NCBI GenBank assembly: GCA_922989275.2
Contig: OV277870.1
Location: 37,444,356-37,508,355, forward strand
Direction of reading: 5' to 3'
Length of the DNA stretch: 64,000 bases
Source of the DNA: Gari tellinella
Lineage: Eukaryota > Mollusca > Bivalvia > Cardiida > Psammobiidae
In this document: in pieces, positions 1 to 10,194 of the stretch
Layout of the letters: each line of letters begins with the position of its first letter
How positions within the stretch are numbered: position 1 is the first letter of the stretch
Notes under the pieces: model-generated
What the model saw: only the letters and a program-made list of their open reading frames with translations
Told to the model about the DNA's origin: nothing
The model's database searches: none
Made by a program: the position numbers and the translations under genes

Positions 1-331
1 CTATACTACCTCGGCTACCAGCTATCTATAGTAGCGAATTAACGTACTTCACTAGTAGCGATCAATAGTACTTTTACTACTTTATTCGTCTCGGGTTTAT
101 GTCTGAGCCCGTGTAAAGAAGCAACAACAACAACTATACCGTTAGCTAACGCTATAGAAAAACGATGAAAAATATCTTAAAAAACTAAGATTCGGTGCCG
201 ATTCTTGAGACTTTTTTTGGACTGATCATATTTTTTTAATGTCAGAAGCCAAATAATGCCACAAATTTGCTTTTATTTGAGTATTTTATTTTATTTTGAC
301 AAGTACACCATCCGGTTGCGAGTCCCTTTAA
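1..331 (-). repeat. U-family TTAA element, cut by window start
   Basis: The 3' end is GGTTGCGAGTCCCTTTAA at 314-331. The sequence is an inverted copy of 3044-3365: poly-AAC tract near 120-136, GAGCCCGTGT near 106-115, and the ATGCCACAAATTTGC segment near 256-270. Together with 3044-3588 it shows this is one half of a TTAA-flanked element whose tRNA-like half lies left of the window. Divergence between the two arms is moderate. Confidence 0.7.
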
Positions 332-337
332 CACACT

Positions 338-528
338 CAACCCTAGTTATCATTTTCTTGTGCAAACAGTGCAGTCCAAAACCACAGGACCCCTATAGGC
401 GTCCTCTAACCAGTGTCTGTCATTTCGAAATATACATATATTCCAAAACAACCCTAGATAGTCAAAATGGACTGGACCTAACTGAAAGGTGAAATTGTCC
501 AGTAAAAGTGTCAGTGGTGAATAAGTTA
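338..528 (+). repeat. decayed C-family element
   Basis: It retains AACCCTAGTTATC at the left, an AAACAGTG hairpin start, a CCTATAGGCGTCC segment, and the C-family right half (AAAATGGACTGGACCTAACTG, then AATTGTCCAGTAAAAGT) ending near GTTAAT. The central hairpin has decayed. The 529-968 stretch that follows holds nothing I can recognise. Confidence 0.5.
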
Positions 529-970
529 ATGAATGAAGAAACATCCCCTCAGAGAAGAAACAAACTCATACGTTAGAATCTTTATATTCATGTTTGCAAT
601 GTAATTTGACCATCACATGGAGTGCTGTTGACCTGTTGCTGAAACACTTTCCCTCCCACCAAATCAATAAGTGTCCTATGACAACGCTGAGAAACTTGCA
701 GTAGCCATCATTAACTGACACAGTCCTTCAGCGCTAAAGTCGCCTTTGATAAACATAGGTGACAGCTTAATGCCGGACGAACTGTTACGTAATACAAAAA
801 CAACTTCTTTGTTAGCTTCATGCATTAATTTCCTTTCACATTAAACTGTCAGTACTTTAAAGAACCCCCATCTTTCTTACTGATATATTTATCAAGAGAA
901 AGTGTACTGTTTGGCCACTGATTCTGTAAACGGAACAACATATCTAACTGGTCACCTTCGATTTCTTGTA

Positions 971-1307
971 CAGCGCCCCCTCTCTACAACGACACCCGAT
1001 AGGAGACAAAAAGTATGTGCGTTTTTCGGGGGGAGTCGTTATAGGGAGGTAAATTGACTTACATTTGCAAACAGCTTGAATCCAGATCTGACGCCGCGTC
1101 ACGCGGCGTCGGGTCTGGATTCAAGCTGTTTGTCACTCGTCATTGAAAATGTTTCTCTCCATTAGGTCACTTTGAGAAAAACAGCAGAAGAACACTTTAA
1201 GCAGACGATATCGCAGCAGTAAAAATGTCCTGTTTAGGGAACTGAGATATTGGTCGTTGTAGGGAGGGAGTCGTTGTTGGGATGGCCGTTGTAGGGAGGG
1301 AGCACTG
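971..1307 (+). repeat. E-family MITE with A-type hairpin
   Basis: The ends are CAGCGCCCCCTCTCTACAAC and the inverted GTTGTAGGGAGGGAGCACTG, each flanked by TA (969-970 and 1308-1309). A palindrome at 1068-1132 has arms CAAACAGCTTGAATCCAGAT around GACGCCGCGTCACGCGGCGTC. TA target and CAG ends suggest a pogo/Tc1-type non-autonomous element; no coding capacity. Inside it, AAAACAGCAGAAGAACA and GCAGACGATAT match the other E copies. Confidence 0.8.
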
Positions 1308-1309
1308 TA

Positions 1310-1789
1310 GATCTACCGGTATTTAATTCAGAAAGGTTAAGTGCAACGCGACTGTTATTGTCCCGAGCGACCTGCAAACGTTCTAAAACGAGACTAGAAA
1401 GCAGATAACAAGACTATGACCACTATGTTTGATTTGTTTAAATTAAAAAAAAATACGGACATAAGCATAGAATCGAGGCTAATCTGCCTAAAGGTGGCAC
1501 CGACTGTGGCACTCACTTGAATCATACTAACAGGGTGGCTTCGCTAATATGAGGTATGCACACTTTTATAGTGCCGGACAAGTTAGAATGATTGCTCAGG
1601 CGCGTTTCTGTTTTTATTTATGTTACCTGTATTTGAGCCATCGTGACAGTTTTAAGGCATGGTATAGGTAAATTTTGCGAGCTGAACCGTGACTGAGCTT
1701 TTCTATTTATAGAAGTTGCAACCATATCATGTTATGGGTAAGTTAGGGTTCAAACCTTAACTTGATATCTAAAATAAGATTTTGATACC
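1310..1789. other. no recognised feature
   Basis: AT-rich DNA with no open frame of note and no repeat arm that I could pair elsewhere in the window. Confidence 0.4.
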
Positions 1790-1799
1790 TATATTTGTC

Positions 1800-1895
1800 A
1801 TCGTGGTCGAGAGAGTAGAGTACTTGCTGCACGATGATAGCGTTTTACTGAGTAAGGTCATGGGTTCGATACCCAGTGGATGCTGGTTTTTTTTT
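1800..1895 (+). repeat. tRNA-like SINE head
   Basis: GTGGTCGAGAGAGTAGAGTA resembles a Pol III A box, and GGTTCGATACCCAGTGG about 50 bases later resembles a B box (GGTTCGANTCC). A T-rich run follows. The acceptor stem is not convincing, so this is read as a SINE head rather than a tRNA gene. Confidence 0.4.
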
Positions 1896-2169
1896 ATTTA
1901 TGTTTTTGGTTTGGAAAGGTATTTTATACTACATATGACGATAACCACAATGACATAAAGTAATTGATCAGTATTTACATAATACACATGTATATATTAT
2001 TCAATTTTTTATTACATTTTTAAAGATGGTACGACAGACAAAAACACCGCGTCAATAGTCTAAAATTCCATGGCAATGAAGCTCTTGTAGAAAACTTCTA
2101 CGTGCCTGTAACAAGGAGAAGCAGAAATGATTTAGAATCCAATAAAACTGAAACGGGCAGTATACTCGT

Positions 2170-2335
2170 CATTTAGAAAGAGTGTACTTCACTTGTCTCC
2201 TGAAAACAGTGAATACCAGATCAGAGGGCTCCTTAAAGAGCACTCTGATCAGGGTAACACTGTCTGTCATTTTCAATTGTCATACATTAACTTGACCTAA
2301 TTGGAAACAGAAATTGCCCGTTAAAATTTCAGTGA
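2170..2335 (+). repeat. decayed C-family element with hairpin
   Basis: The hairpin at 2204-2266 carries CCAGATCAGAGGGCTCC on one arm and CACTCTGATCAGGG on the other. The right flank, GACCTAATTGGAAACAG...AATTTCAGTG, matches the C-family 3' half. The TTAA ends are lost. Confidence 0.55.
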
Positions 2336-2495
2336 TAAATGAAAACAAATAACATACATTTAAAACTTTCAATACTTCAAAAAGTTAAACGTTTTAGGTC
2401 GTCCATGACATATTTAGCATATATGTTAAACAATTCAAATGCTATTGTTTGAAAAATAATGCAATAAAACATAAAAATTAAAATTTAAAAGAATA

Positions 2496-2580
2496 ATTTC
2501 TATTGGGAATCGAACCCACAGCCTTTTCATCCTATTGCATGTACCCTTACACTCTACCTATTACTCTAACTCGATTATTG
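2496..2580 (-). repeat. tRNA-like SINE head, minus strand
   Basis: On the minus strand GTGGGTTCGATTCCCAATAG is a good B box, preceded about 50 bases earlier by AGAGTAATAGGTAGAGTG, an A-box-like stretch. An A/T-rich body follows. It does not fold as a full tRNA by eye. Confidence 0.4.
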
Positions 2581-3043
2581 ATTTAATTTCACTACACAAG
2601 GCACAATATCCTTAGTAAACCAAGTAAGGTAGGTAACTCCTGAACGAATTTATGCTTTTTGATGCGTTTTACCTCTTTGGGTGGACTCGTCCTAAAGGTC
2701 ACGGCTCACGGGTCGAAATCGGACTATATTGTTCGATTTTTCTGACCTGTCGGAGTTATTTTTAGAACAGAATAGTTCATAATGGTAAATAGGTAAACAA
2801 TGTTACATCGAATATGTAATCGTACACTTTCCTACTTGAGATAAGTATGATCCATCCTCGTGCAGCACGATACCGCTGCGCTAACTTTACTGATATCTTA
2901 TTTTTTCCCAATAAACCGATTTTTATACTACCACTATTATTTCCATTGCAACAGTTTGGAGCCTTATCAGACGCCGGGTAACCCGGCGTCTGATCAGGCT
3001 CCAACCTGTTTGCTATTCAGATTAAAAATATAGGAAAAAAATC

Positions 3044-3588
3044 TTAAAGGGACTCGCAACCGGATGGTGTACTTGTCAAAATAAAATAAAATACTCAAAT
3101 AAAAGCAAATTTGTGGCATTATTTGGCTTCTGACATTAAAAAAATATGATCAGTCCAAAAAAAGTCTCAAGAATCGTCACCGAATCTTAGATTTTTATAT
3201 ATTTTCCATCGTTTTTCTATACCGACTAGTAGACGGTATAGTTGTTGTTGTTGCTTCTCTACACGGGCTCAGACATAAACACGAGCCGAATTACGAAGTT
3301 GTATGCACTTTCGATCGCTACACATTGAAATACGTTAAATCGATCCGAGATGAACGGATGGTTCCGTGGTCCATTGGTCTAAGCGGTTTCCCCTATTTTG
3401 CCTTCTGTCCGCCAATGCCGGGCCCCGGGATCGAATCCCACCAGAGACCAATATTTTTTTTTATTGAAATACATTTTTTTAAACAGAATTTCTTATCCTA
3501 AACTAATTCTTTACCATTTATATAAGCGTTTGACACATATTTACAAATTACTATTTTTAATGCACCATCTGGTTGCGAGTCGCTTTAA
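3044..3588 (+). repeat. U-family TTAA element with tRNA-like segment
   Basis: It is bounded by TTAA at 3044-3047 and 3585-3588. Inverted ends are AGGGACTCGCAACCGGATGG and GGTTGCGAGTCGCT with few mismatches. Comparison with the empty site in 26079-26567 (AAAATTAATTTTCC near 26384) supports insertion at TTAA. The left half matches 1-331 in inverse; the right half contains the tRNA-like segment. The target resembles that of piggyBac-type elements; no transposase. Confidence 0.75.
3362..3450 (+). repeat. tRNA-like segment inside U element
   Basis: GTGGTCCATTGGTCTAAGCG resembles an A box and GGGATCGAATCCCACC a B box, with GAGACCA closing against the start. A T-rich run follows. A homologous segment lies in the U copy at 15680-16430 (16215-16310), so it belongs to the U family rather than being a chance hit. 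Confidence 0.5.
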
Positions 3589-3864
3589 AGTAAATTTCAA
3601 CAGTTTAGTGCATTGCGGGAAAAAATAAGATATCCTCTACTGTACATTACGCACAAAAATTACAGCTATCCGTATCTCTAACTGGATGTAGAGAAAACTC
3701 ATCCCTTTTAAAGTTTTAGACTGTTCCAATCTAAAAATAATTCCGACAGGTCAGAAGAAAACACTAATAAGATGAACACATGCCAACTCTCAAGTTATTT
3801 TATATTTTCAGTCTTTTTAAAAATTTCACATGTATTTGAAAAATGACTAGTTAGAAAGAGTGCT

Positions 3865-4072
3865 CAGTAAAGAAAACCTCTCGATTACGACCACTAACAC
3901 AAAGGCTAATTAATTTTATGAAAGACAAGTGACAGCCTAAAGCAATGAGACAGTAAAACAGAAAACTCCTAAAGGAGTTTTCTGTTTAATTGTCACCTTT
4001 CTGTAGGCAATCACCTGTCGTAAAATCTATTAATAAATACAATAAATTGGTCGTAATAGAGAGGGTTTACTG
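3865..4072 (+). repeat. M-family MITE with hairpin
   Basis: The ends are CAGTAAAGAAAACCTCTCG and the inverted GAGAGGGTTTACTG. The central palindrome (about 3945-3995) contains AGAAAACTCC and GGAGTTTTCT, flanked by GTGACAG and CTGTAGGC-type arms. A second copy is at 24563-24772. Confidence 0.55.
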
Positions 4073-4074
4073 TA

Positions 4075-4860
4075 CATATATATACAGATATACTGCTTCA
4101 CAAGTGATTGGAGCTAATGACTTCTATCCGAAATATGGTGGAAGTTCATTAAGCTGGACCCCAAGTTACCGTGACGCAAACCCATTTCTCGAGGTAAGTT
4201 AACCATTATCCTGTCGTAGTTCTGTCTACTTTTAAATTGTCTTCTACAACTTTTGTTGAATATAGATGTATGCATTTTTTAAGTAAAGAAACCTTTAAAC
4301 GAGTGTCAAACAGTTTGGCCGCAATGCTGCGTCTGATCTGGGTACATTCTGTTTGCAAAAAACAGTCGCGATTGACAGGAACTGGGTCGAACGTTGTGTT
4401 ATTATCTAACCAGTGATTCGTTAAGAGTTTTCAGAAACTAACTTTCTGCATTTTATTGAATTTCTTCATTACTATTTTCAAGCGAAATTGCTACATCTTT
4501 GAGAAATGTTGATTCTATGGCTGGTTTTAGAAACTATGTAAGGAAAGAGTAAAACAAACAATGTAGACCCTGATTAGAGGACTCTTCTGACCCCATTCTA
4601 CTTTACTGATATACGGTTTTCCAGCTTAGAAATACGCTATATATTATAGGTCAATTACGAAAAAGCCGTGTATATTACTGGTGTCGATATATATGAAACC
4701 TACCGCTCAGGGAGAGTCAAGCGAGTTTCCGCAAGGGATAGTGGCGGTTTACTGCACGTTCTCTGGGAGACCTTGGAGATATCAAGGCTAAATCATGCGA
4801 GAATCTTCTCTCCATCCTTTCCGGTAAGTCACTGGAACTTCTGAATAACTATCTCACATC
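4075..4860. repeat. mostly featureless; A-type hairpin trace
   Basis: At 4303-4370 AAACAGTTTGG, GCGTCTGATCTGGG and TCTGTTTGC are the remains of an A hairpin. The rest, including 4380-4860, gave nothing recognisable. Confidence 0.35.
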
Positions 4861-5030
4861 GTTCTAAACAGTCACACTAGTTAAAGTGACTTGGCCTAAG
4901 CGTCCACTTAAAATATTGTGAAGATTCACATTTAAACACAAATGACTGCTTAACACGGAACAAAAAATCTCCATTATGAGCTTGTCGCTTCGTAATGTTT
5001 CTGCATCTCTTAACTCTTTACCCCATATAT

Positions 5031-5031
<1 letters not shown>

Positions 5032-5065
<34 letters not shown>
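5032..5065 (+). repeat. (ATC)n microsatellite, LINE tail
   Basis: There are eleven perfect ATC units. On the minus strand this is (GAT)n immediately 3' of the LINE remnant at 5090-6000, the position where many non-LTR elements carry a short-unit tail. Confidence 0.85.
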
Positions 5066-5089
5066 AGATCGAATTTATTAACGTCCAGG

Positions 5090-6000
5090 GGTGAGACCAT
5101 TGTCCGCAACAGTAGTCTCACATCCAGGTAACTAGCTAGCTGCGCGCATGGCGGTTCTTACACAGGATATCCAGGCTTTTCTATTATATGGGTCAAATGG
5201 ACGAGTCCCCAATCTTTGCGGTCTCTTACAGTCAGCTCCTCCATGATATCTTGATCTTCCCAGGCCAACGCTTTCCTTTTCAACTTTTATGTCTATGGTA
5301 CACTTGATACCGGTATCTCCAGTGGAGCGTTCGGCGTGCCCGTACTAACGAAACCATCTTAACCTCAATATGAGATCTAAGACCTCTATGCAAAGCTCTT
5401 TTAGCAGCTCCCTGGAAAGGACATTTGTCACAGACTGACCTTGAAAATATGTCTAAGCATGGCCCTGTCGTTACGCTGATCGCGATGGAAGTTTGACTTA
5501 GTCATAGGTTATGTTTCACTGGCGTGGAACACTTCGCTGTAGATGCGACCGTGTGTCTTGTAGGAGAGGTTTCGCGACGAGAGGATAGGCAGTAGCTCCT
5601 TGAATTTCTTCCTGGCAGACATAACACGAGCCGTTTTTGCGAGGTCACATCTACCGACCGCCGACAGCATGTTTCTAAGGTACCAGAAGAAAGAAACCAC
5701 CACCAGCTTGTCTCGGCCAACTTGGACCTCTCTCTGTACCCCGCAGTCAATGGGGAGAGCGGTTCCCAGACAGCGGGAAAATCTGAAGTCAGGATCTTCC
5801 ACCATCCTTCTGCGACCACTGCGTTTCTTGTGCACCCAGTGTTTGCAACTATTACCGGTACAAAATATGCTGTGTCTGCCCACAACAGTGCGACAGACGG
5901 TGCAATGGTACTTGCAAACGCAGTGCCACAGATCATAATTTTCGTCATGCCAGCATAACCTCTAAGAGCCCTTTCTTCTTCACGGCCTCTTTCCAATCAA
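5090..6000 (-). pseudogene. LINE reverse-transcriptase C-terminal remnant
   Basis: The minus strand encodes, in shifting frames, a stretch familiar from the C-terminal part of animal non-LTR retrotransposon ORF2 proteins: SIFCTGNSCKHWVHKK, then RRMVEDPDFRFSRC, then a KLVVVSFFWYLRNMLSAVG block, KKFKELLPILSSRNLSYKT and, further downstream, an RTAMRAAS-like end. The CxxC...HxxHK part resembles a zinc-binding segment and the YLGDMLSxGG-like part follows the polymerase palm. Several frameshifts and stops break it; the catalytic polymerase motifs are not included. The 3' end runs to the (GAT)n tail at 5032-5065. The longest open pieces lie at 5502-5996. Not a functional gene. The exact LINE clade cannot be fixed from this fragment. 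Confidence 0.75.
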
Positions 6001-6204
6001 AAGTCTCCTGACACATTCCTCAAATGAACCTGTGATGATCACTAGGTCGTCTGCATAGAGATCTTCCCAGTTGACGCCACTTCGGCACTCACGTGACAAT
6101 GATGAAGAGCAGTAATGTTTTTCGTTTCTCTCTTTTAATATACTAAGAAAAGCTAGGAAGTTCTGAACATGGCAGTTCGACCTTCTATCACGATGAAGAT
6201 CATA

Positions 6205-6405
6205 TTAATACGAAAGAAGACTCAAGCAGGAAACGCAACACAAACAATACACCCACCTCTAAAGCAGAACACACACACAACCATACCATAACAAACACAC
6301 ACACACACACACACACACACAACAACAAACACACACACACACACGCAATCCCACACACCAAACAGAAAACAATACGCAAGACAAACATAAAGCAAAGTGA
6401 ATCAT
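6205..6405 (-). repeat. AC-rich repeat, shared with 50655-50826
   Basis: ACTCAAGCAGGAAACG, CAATACACCCACCTC, a long (AC)n tract near 6294-6345 and CGCAAGACAAACATAAAGCA occur in the same order at 50655-50826. Here the segment lies directly 3' of the minus-strand LINE remnant at 6430-6950, so it may be part of that LINE's 3' UTR. Confidence 0.6.
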
Positions 6406-6429
6406 GTCTACATCTCTTTGAGTGTCTGT

Positions 6430-6950
6430 GTTGAGTGTTGTTATGGATTCGAAGGTGACTGACTAATCCAAGTTTTGCATTTAACGCTTTACAACATTCC
6501 GGGCATGACAGGCCAGATGGAACCCGCGCTTTACAGTGGACTCTCTTCATTAAAGTTTGCTTCCGTCTTTATGCTGGAGCCCAATGAGCTGTTTTCGTTG
6601 GTAAGGTCTTCCCAGTTGTCAAGTCCGATTCGAAGCAGCTTGGCTGATACTTTCGACCAATCCTTGTACCGCTTTTCCTGACATCCTTTTGACCAGATAC
6701 CAGGCCAAGGAAGTTGAACTGAACCCAGCTTGGTTTTAACACTGTACAAATTAGCATATCAGTGTCTTGAACCTTGTCATGCCATGTGATGCTTAATAAC
6801 TTCTGAAGGCACCCCTTTTTGAAGCGGTTAAAATGTTTAGATTTTGGTATGTCTTTGGTAAACCGTCCAAGTCTCACTTACATAGAGTTGGGGTTGTAAG
6901 TACAACTGCTTGGTAGGTACTGAACGCAGAACACGGAAGAAATGTGCATC
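6430..6950 (-). pseudogene. second LINE C-terminal remnant with zinc finger
   Basis: On the minus strand, VSETWTVYQRH and KHFNRFKKGCLQKLLSITWH are followed by KVQDTDML and, in another frame, QKRYKDWSKVSAKLL, LDNWEDLT and finally CPECCKALNAKLGLVSHLRI. This is the order seen at the carboxyl end of a widespread animal non-LTR retrotransposon: post-polymerase helical region, KRYKD segment, then a C2H2 finger (CxxC ... HxxxH). The segments lie in different frames and stops separate them, so the copy is dead. It differs in sequence from the remnant at 5090-6000 and from the insertion at 52309-52781. The two minus-strand remnants may have inserted independently. Confidence 0.75.
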
Positions 6951-6994
6951 TTTCGAATTCGTAGCTTTAACCAATTAGTCCATATCCTGTTTCT

Positions 6995-7150
6995 AGTTTT
7001 GAATACAGATGACCACTTAGGGCGCATTCTGCATTACTTTCAGCCTGCATTAAGCTGCCATCTGCTAGGATAAAGAAAATATTTCTCACGGCACATATTC
7101 ATGACTCTATGACGTGGAACTATTTTCTTCGTTGGAGGAAGAAACTTTAA
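6995..7150 (-). repeat. decayed B-family half
   Basis: GGGCGCATTCTGC, TTACTTTCAGCCTGC and the B-family flank AACTATTTTCTTCGTTGGAGG are present. Only one hairpin arm survives. Confidence 0.55.
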
Positions 7151-7392
7151 TATGGGTTAAGCAGGGTTGAAAGTAAAGCCGACAGTGTTAACGACACTTA
7201 TATATAGCGTGTTAAGGTTTTACACAATCAATGGGTATTTCAAAAAGTTTTGTGAGATACTTAGAGTCTAATTAAGTATTTGTCTGTAGTTTAGTAGATC
7301 TACTATATTAATGTTCTAGGTTAACTAGCATGCTTTGTATGTCAATGTCTTAGTTAAACATTTTTCTTCCATTATGGCGTCAGAAACCGTTT

Positions 7393-7595
7393 AATCCCAT
7401 TCACTGCCATGACGTCATCTGTTTTAAACAATTTTAGTCTGCTTTTATTTCTCAAATTTTAATTTAAGCATTTTGACTTAAAAATATTGAAATGAGTGGC
7501 AAACCGTTAGGACACGTCGTCTGAACAGGATCAAAACTGTTCGCAAAAATAACCCATATTACTCGGGGTTAGGCAGTTAAGCGGCTAACACTGTC
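7393..7595 (+). repeat. decayed A-family TTAA element
   Basis: The left end TTAATCCCATTCACTGCC with GACGTCATCTG matches intact A elements (30933-31149). The right part has GATCAAAACTGTT, CTCGGGGTTAGGCAGTTAAG. One hairpin arm is largely lost. Bases 7600-8515 hold nothing further that I recognise. Confidence 0.6.
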
Positions 7596-8515
7596 TGCTG
7601 TATTTGTCGAATGCTTTTATTCAGAAATTTTGGAATTTTATTGCTTCTGTTAGTTTTAGTTTAAACATATTTATTTCCGGATATTTACAAATATACACAT
7701 ATATATAATACACAGTGAGCACTATCTTGGAAATGGATTGGATCGGAAGCAAACCTTGCTTATTTTGATCCTTTCCATGGCAGTGGGTGTGTTCTAATAG
7801 ATATGCATATCTATAAAATAACAGTCATTGATGAAAGAAATGTCAATAAACTAGAGAAAAAAATCTTCTGCTTCTGCATCTGTTGTTTGGTGTGGGTTTT
7901 TTTTGTTTTTTTGTTTTTTTTTAAAAATGCCTTGGTATGAGTGTCAAAAAGTTTGGACCCAGACAATGATCTGAGGAGGTTTGCAGATGTAAGTGTTGTC
8001 AGGTTTGGCGGTGAAGTGGTTTACGAGAGTACAATGTGCATTTCAAAAACTATACTTTATATATACCAGACAAAAAAGAAACGTCTACTATAATATATAG
8101 TGCTTTACTTCATAGCACCAGATCTAAATAAATACTTCATATTTTTCACAAAAGTTTTCTTTTACTAATTGCAGACATCCTTTTTCTGTATCAAAACAAC
8201 ACTTTTAACTGTCTATTTGATACACGTAATTCCCAATTATCGCCAAGCTCTTGAATAAAAGTAAATAAAAGGCACACACTTTTTAAATGTAGATGTTTCT
8301 TTTTTTTAAACTCTAAGTTACTGCCCTCTTCTGAATTTTTCGTCGGCTAAATACTCATTTAGTTTTATATTGAACGAAACAGGACGCATAATTTGGACCA
8401 TGATAAGACCTCGCGTTTAGTAGGCCTTAATCTGGATCCAAAAAGTTTACAAAACTCGTTGGTGCAGTTCTTCATTGTTAAAGTGTTAAATCGAGTATTT
8501 CAAATATTGACTCAT

Positions 8516-8749
8516 TTGCCACTGAACATTGAAATGGACAATCCAAATTTCCAATCAAGTCTTATAAATATTTGAATAATCAAGTGGGTTTTATTACAAT
8601 CTACAAGTATTGCAAAACGACAAACATTGCATACCTTGATCAGAGGGTCCCTACATGGGTCCTCTGGTTAAGGTATGCACTGTTGGCATAAAACTTGTAC
8701 ACTGTTTGTAAAAGACGCAAATACATGGTTCTAGGGGTTAATGAGTTAA
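8516..8749 (-). repeat. C-family TTAA element
   Basis: The hairpin at about 8622-8683 has CTTGATCAGAGGGTCCC and GGGTCCTCTGGTTAAGG arms. The left part has AATGGACAATCC, TTCCAATCAAGTC; the right end runs GACGCAAATAC...GTTAATGAGTTAA (TTAA 8746-8749). The left TTAA is lost. Confidence 0.6.
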
Positions 8750-9098
8750 GTTTCTTATATGTCAACCAAACTCTATGTTGTGGCCAATCATTACATAAAG
8801 AACCATCTCGCAGAACATAAGGTTTATTTGAGAAATAAGGCAGAACCTTTCGGAAATGTTTAGTTTACCCACTCTGATCTAGAAACCCTGTTGTTATATT
8901 ATATGTATATATTTACAATGTCAAGATGATCTTGTCTATTTTTGTATATAGATGCCGACTTATAAAAGTAGCCGGATACGGGTGGATGTTGACAACACGC
9001 GATTCTGGGTGATGATTGACGCGATCCGACTTCGCGGATTTCAGTGATGTCCCAACGCTAACCAGTGGTGTGCAAATACTTTCCCACGTCTAAATATA

Positions 9099-9190
9099 GG
9101 TTAGACTGCACTAGGAAAAGTCTTCGTGAAATAGACGGTGCGGAGCCCGTCTATTTTACGAAGACTTGTATTGTCCTTTGCAGTCTAACC
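9099..9190. repeat. 92-bp near-perfect palindrome
   Basis: The arms start GGTTAGACTGCA and end TGCAGTCTAACC. The inner arms are AAGTCTTCGT...AGACGG and CCGTCTATTTTACGAAGACTT. No sibling was found in the window. Confidence 0.7.
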
Positions 9191-9338
9191 GATTAAGACC
9201 GCCTATAAATCCAAATAAGAAATATTGTTTACAAACCTACGTCACTATGTGACGTGCAATTGGTGGTTTTTATTCTATACACGCGCCTGAATCAGCTGTT
9301 TTAAGGTCTTACATGTAGCTGGGTAATGCTTGACTGCG

Positions 9339-9433
9339 CACAGGGGCCCCGACACGATTGCTATTTTAGAGAAAAAAATCGCGAGAAGGTATATACTTCT
9401 GACGGTTTTTTGCAATCGTGTCGGGGCCCTGTG
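9339..9433. repeat. short inverted-repeat element
   Basis: The ends CACAGGGGCCCCGACACGAT and ATCGTGTCGGGGCCCTGTG pair with a single extra G. The spacer of about 50 bp is unrelated to other families here. Confidence 0.65.
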
Positions 9434-9724
9434 AGAAATTTGAGCCCTGAGTGGAGAAGTTTGCAAATCCACAAGTGGCCGGTCCGGAAATAAAAGAAAA
9501 ACATTTAGTGGATCATAACTATTGTGCGGGCGGTAAAATTGTTGAGTCTGCCAATGAAGAGCTAGATTTGCCAGGATCTGCGAGACAAGCGCCCATAAAT
9601 GATGAGAGATGGATGATGAGATGACATGATAATGATTACAGAAAGATAATTTCGGCTTATCTCATTTGTTCCAAAGCAGCCTGTTTGGATTAAAACCACC
9701 AATCCGCCTTCCTTTTAGCTCTTA

Positions 9725-9961
9725 CAATGGAGAAAACGCTGTTCTTTAACAGTAAACGCTTTTACGCTAAAAGTACTATTTCCAGTGCAAACAGTTTGGA
9801 GCCTGATCAGACACCGGGTAAACCCGGCGTCTGATCAGGCTCCTAACTGTTTGCCACTCAGATAACAATGAAAAGTCAGAATTGTCAAAAAATTGTCCTT
9901 ATCTGCATTTTAATGTTTTACGTTTGCGTGTAAACAGGAAAGAATAACGTTTTCTCCACTG
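9725..9961 (-). repeat. N-family MITE with A hairpin
   Basis: CAATGGAGAAAACGCTGTTC and the inverted AACGTTTTCTCCACTG lie between TA dinucleotides (9723-9724, 9962-9963). The hairpin at 9787-9854 has GGAGCCTGATCAG arms. It aligns with copies at 32122, 38159 and 38600. Confidence 0.8.
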
Positions 9962-10079
9962 TAGCAGAGGGGATCATCTCGGTCTAATAAACAGAAAACA
10001 TTCCCTAAGACAAATAAGCCCTAGAACCACAACAAAGGTAGAGGAACAGACTGCCTATTAAATACAGGTCTGACTGTAA

Positions 10080-10170
10080 ATCAAACCTGTGGTCCCTATT
10101 ACGACTCCCTCCGAACAACGCACGCATCTTTGTGTGTCCCATTGGTTGTCGTTCTAGAGAAGGAGCGCTG
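10080..10170 (-). repeat. E-family end fragment
   Basis: CTCCCTCCGAACAACGCAC, TGTGTCCCATTGGTTGTCG and GGAGCGCTG before TA are the inverted left part of an E element. The rest of that element is missing or replaced. Confidence 0.6.
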
Positions 10171-10194
10171 TAGTATGACTCTTGGTGATATCGA

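Larger units (their letters stand above)
2739..3757 (+). repeat. V-family element, split by a U insertion
   Basis: The left end TCTGACCTGTCGGAGTTATT and right end CCGACAGGTCAGAAG are inverted. The body matches the intact copy at 26079-26567 (CAGCACGA, AATAAACC, hairpin A at 2948-3013 with CCGGGTAACCCGG centre, CTACTGTACATTACGCAC). Bases 3044-3588 are an insertion absent from the other copy. An N-type element core appears to lie within V. Confidence 0.7.

Noticed and set aside
1..3365. A single 3.3-kb foldback element bounded by the inverted arms 1-331 and 3044-3365
   Set aside because: The arms are parts of two independent U elements in opposite orientation; the right one has its own TTAA ends and an empty-site match.
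3362..3450. Genuine tRNA gene
   Set aside because: Boxes A and B are present, but acceptor and anticodon stems do not pair well and the segment is inside a repeat with a diverged second copy.
4864..5121. Acidic frame with a run of aspartates on -
   Set aside because: The Asp run is the translated (GAT)n tail of the LINE remnant.
6200..6550. Cysteine/valine-rich frame on - (CVCVC run)
   Set aside because: It is the translated (AC)n tract; only the finger-like CPECC...HLRI part at its start reflects the LINE remnant.
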